This document shows positions 61,161 through 64,000 of a stretch of 64,000 bases of DNA, one piece after another (position 1 is the first letter of the stretch; each line of letters begins with the position of its first letter). The DNA comes from Carya illinoinensis (lineage: Eukaryota; Streptophyta; Magnoliopsida; Fagales; Juglandaceae). The notes below the pieces were generated by a model. That model saw nothing but the letters and a program-made list of their open reading frames with translations. It made no database searches and was not told where the DNA came from. The translations under genes were made by a program, and so were the position numbers. Location of the stretch: positions 10,839,501 to 10,903,500 of the forward strand of contig NC_056766.1 of NCBI RefSeq assembly GCF_018687715.1, given 5' to 3'.

Positions 61161-61213
61161 AACTTTTTGTTACACGTGCCTCCAAATTCAACTACAAATG
61201 TGAAAACTTCTGA
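61161..61213 (+). pseudogene. EF-hand gene copy, part after the CACTA insertion
   Basis: Begins with the second AAC duplication and continues the same frame to a TGA at 61211-61213: LFVTRASKFNYKCENF, which aligns with the LLVAYVSSCDYAYQ and LLVAYAYKRNYIYK ends of the intact copies. This shows that 48400-48499 and 61161-61213 were one gene before the transposon arrived. The tail is diverged, but the frame stayed open. Confidence 0.82.
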
Positions 61214-62746
61214 TTATGTTAGTGACAATTAGCATTGGATCAAGTCAAGTGTTGTCGCTGCTGAAGTGAGGGTGCATTTAAGTCCCGTTGTGTTTTAATA
61301 CACGTGATGACCTTTAAGTTTTAAGGCACTGCCTCTTATGTACGTTTTAGTTAATGGATGTTACCAGTGTTTATAGTACATAAGTACCCTTCCCTTTTTT
61401 TTTTCTTTTTTTTTTATATGTTATTATTATCAGAAAAGAACAACCAAAGTCTAGCTATCTACTGCTCTGCACAAAACTCAAAGCATTTTTGTTTACCTAC
61501 GTCTAGCTCCTCTCTCTCTCTCTGCATGTTAGCCCCTGGAGATCGATCATCATTCCATTATGTAGTATTAATTTATTAAATAATTAAAAATTATATATTA
61601 TATAATAGTTGTGGGTCAATCATTTAAAGTAACATAAAGATAAAAAGATATCGAGAGGATATGATAAAATGAATAACAAATAGAATTTTTCAAGATAAAT
61701 TGTGATATTTACCTAACAAAATAATTATACAAATGGAGCAAGATCGAAGACACTAACGCTGCATGCCTCTAACCCTTTTTCCTTTTCATGTTTTTCCTGG
61801 CCGATAAGCTGGGGGAGATACGAGTTCGATAGAAGTACCTTATATTATATAAAAGTAGTAACATTGGAAATGATGTAGAAGTTTGATTTAACACTTAAAT
61901 ATTCGAAGAATTCGTAAATGAAGAGCATTTAGATATTGAGTTTAGCTAAGTTGATCTGAGTTCTTTTTGAATTGTAATAAATTGAGATAGTTGAGTAATT
62001 TTATAGGACCCATTTAAGATGAGTTTAAAATATATTTTAATATTTGAATGAATTTATATATATTTATGAAAAATTATGAAATTATTGGAATCTACCTACA
62101 TAAATATCTATTGTTTATTGATATTATTATCTCACCACATTACCTCGAACTTGTAAAGAAAGAAAAAGTTTTCTACATTTCATTCCGGCGCAAGGATTAA
62201 AGAACAAATATCATACTGTAGATTTGAGTTGTGGGGCCTAACAACATATGTTAATGAGTAATGCACTTGAAATGCACTATTAAGCTGATGTACGTCAATT
62301 GTCAGCTCATGTCTAGAGAACCATAAAGTTCCTTTCGGTAGTTGCTAGCACTATTTACATGGGCCCAGTCAATGAGTTCAAGTTGAACTGCACTCATTTG
62401 TGTGTTTAAATATCCAAAATAGCTTAAAAGTAAAGTACATTGAGCTAAGTTTGGCGTCTAAACGAGCCCTAAAATTAGTAGAAAATCTAGGTTATGGCTG
62501 ATCAACAAATTAAACTTTATATGACACCTGCTTAGTGCTATAAATTAAAAGTACCGCCCAAACAATCCGCTCAAAATCAATTTGGTTTAACTCTAATTTG
62601 GTTCAATTCATGCATTAAATAACCTATTCGCAAAAAAAATCTTTAAATTCGTATAAACTTGAATAATATCATATTCCATATTTTTGTGGTATTATATTTA
62701 GAAAACTTTATAATGAAAATATCTGAAGTAGTATTTAGAAGATAAA
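61214..62746. other. 3' flank of the split EF-hand copy and intergenic DNA
   Basis: To about 61560 it parallels the 3' flank of the first intact gene (CACGTGATGACCTTTAAGTTTTAAGG, then a short CT run at about 61509-61524 and CATGTTAGCC). From 61860 to 62140 there is a GAGTT(G/T)AG-rich stretch that looks like a common plant MITE family but has no clean ends. No gene. Confidence 0.5.
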
Positions 62747-63136
62747 GGAAATCGATCAATTTCAACTCTGTTATTAGTACTATACTATAACTCTATTTTA
62801 AATGAAGGGCGTGCAGTTATGAAAATTGAAATTAATTTTAAGTGTTAATCGGGAAATGGCTCCACGGCTTTACAATTCGAGATCTTAATTTTTAAGTTTT
62901 ATAAAATTAATATATAAATTTTTATATATTCGTAATGAGTAATGCTATATATAGTTGTAGATTATGCAAATAATGCATAATCATTTTGAAAAAGAGTGGA
63001 ATCCATAATTAAAAACTTAATTTTTTTTCATGTAGGTCTCGTATTAATTAACTTTTTTCAAATAGACTGCATGACAACTGTAAATATTATTTCTCATTCA
63101 CAATTAGATACTTTTATAAATCACTCGTTAAAAAAT
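62747..63136 (+). repeat. Dispersed repeat block, copy 2, split by a MITE
   Basis: GGAAATCGATCAATTTCAAC to CACTCGTTAAAAAATA, matching 25086-25330. Copy 1 lacks the 166 bases at 62933-63098, so copy 1 is close to the empty site of that insertion. The block ends where GC-richer, hAT-like sequence begins. Confidence 0.75.
62933..63098. mobile_element. Short MITE
   Basis: About 166 bases with imperfect inverted ends: AATGAGTAATGCTATATATAG on the left, pairing with CTGTAAATATTATTTCTCATT on the right. It interrupts a repeat whose other copy is continuous. It shares CATTTTGAAAAAGAGTGGA-like sequence with the MITE at 42386-42556. Exact ends and duplication are unclear. Confidence 0.6.
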
Positions 63137-64000
63137 AGGGCTGTTCATCCGGACCGGGTTTTACCCGGTCCGGACTGGAACCCAGATAACCGGGTTCCCG
63201 GTTATGGTTGATCCGGGCCGAAATTCGGATGTCTAAACCCGGGTGTAACATGGCCGGGTACCGGGTTTTAAACTTGGAACCCGGGTTTAAAACCCGGTAC
63301 CCGTGTTTCTTCAAAATGAAAACTAACCTAACCTAATACAGATGCCGCCGGCTTCACTCATTCTCCCCTCTCGCTCTCCCCTCTCGCTCTCTCTCACGCT
63401 CTCACCCACACCGAAGGTCCGAAACCTTAGCCTCCTCTACCGATCGAAGTTCCGCTCCGTCATCTTCAGCCTTGTGCGCCAATCGAAGTCAGTTTTTCTC
63501 CTTCTCTTTCTCCTTGGGTCTTGCTTTTCATTCTATCTTGATATATCCACTACTAGTAGCCGGGTCGATGCTCCATATTGATATTTGATGGATGTTTGGG
63601 TTATTGCATGAACTTTTATGTTTGGGTTATATTTTCATCAAAATTTTCATATTGCATGTTTGGGTAGAAATCACTAAACCCAATTTGAGACAGGTATTGT
63701 TACTTCTGAAAAATAGGATATCAAGAAAGTGCAGTGTGGGTTTCAGAAAGAATGGTACCATGGAAAGGATAGAATAGATGTGTATAAGAACCATTTCAAG
63801 ACAGGTGAACGTGGTTTTAGAAATTTTGAAATCTTAAGAACATTCTGCGCTCTTATTTTTCATTATTTTCTTTTTTGCTTACAATTCTGCATTTCACAAT
63901 ATAAGATCTGTTACATCATGCGTGGGAAATTTGATAGTAGAATTCGCAACAGTATCTTTCCTCTTGCTAGCTAAGTTTTTTGGGGATATCTTTTATTTTT
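63137..64000 (+). mobile_element. Possible start of a hAT-like element, runs off the window
   Basis: Composition changes sharply at 63137, where AGGGCTGTTCATCCGG begins, a hAT-like terminal sequence. Up to 63305 it has about ten copies of ACCCGG/CCGGGT in both orientations, a subterminal repeat pattern. The following 700 bases hold a CT-rich leader (63357-63420) and short frames starting at 63342 and 63592 with no family features. The transposase, if present, would lie outside the window. An alternative is a non-coding MITE-like relic followed by host DNA. Confidence 0.4.

Noticed and set aside
61007..61213. 68-residue open frame at the end of CACTA C
   Set aside because: Most of it is transposon terminal repeat. 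Only the last 17 codons belong to a gene, the split EF-hand copy, and they are annotated as such.

Overview
This window is nuclear DNA of a flowering plant, most likely a woody eudicot. The evidence is plant-type CACTA (En/Spm) transposons, a Ty3/Gypsy chromovirus primed by initiator tRNA-Met, a plant L1-like LINE with a C-terminal RNase H, short MITEs, and a small tandem family of plant EF-hand proteins. A Fagales-like origin is a weak guess from the look of some short repeats. There is no prokaryotic or organellar signal, no CRISPR array and no rRNA or tRNA gene that I could find.

Layout, left to right. CACTA element A (93 to about 8009, minus strand) is 5'-truncated and carries decayed TPase and second-gene remnants; a MITE sits inside its TPase. 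It abuts a truncated gypsy LTR (8010-9221), then a repeat called R here (9222-9590), then a second LTR type, LTR2 (from 9591). CACTA element B (12441-24827, plus strand) has lost its left end in place: that end lies inverted at 10598-11083, inside a 1.8-kb inversion that also flipped part of the flanking LTR2. Matching CAA target duplications at both ends support this. B carries a solo gypsy LTR (16893-18972, target duplication GGCAT) just upstream of its TPase. A second copy of R (25840-26015 and 35169-35350) is split by a complete Ty3/Gypsy Tekay-like chromovirus (26016-35168, minus strand, target duplication TCTAA). LTR2 again follows (35351 to about 37072), then a 5'-truncated LINE (about 37073-41205).

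From 42 to 46.4 kb lies the only host gene cluster: EF-hand genes in tandem, two open (43633-43920 and 46090-46401) and one decayed (42719-42873). A fourth, 5'-truncated copy is cut by the complete 12.66-kb CACTA element C (48500-61160, plus strand, target duplication AAC); its last codons resume at 61161. Element C is the best preserved transposon. It has an antisense accessory gene, a three-exon TPase with few lesions, and a six-exon second gene whose splice sites keep one frame with a single internal stop. The window closes with a dispersed repeat, a second MITE, and what looks like the start of a hAT-like element at 63137.

How the parts relate. In each CACTA element the TPase presumably cuts and joins the CACTA ends, and the second gene (Transposase_24 type) may bind the terminal repeats. 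The antisense accessory gene, shared by the two diverged families B and A/C, has no assigned role. CpG-containing palindromes of the type ACGTTCGAACGT are packed near the ends and around the internal promoters of all three elements and are candidate binding sites. Several stop codons in the transposons are consistent with C-to-T decay of methylated DNA, so most of the window looks silenced.
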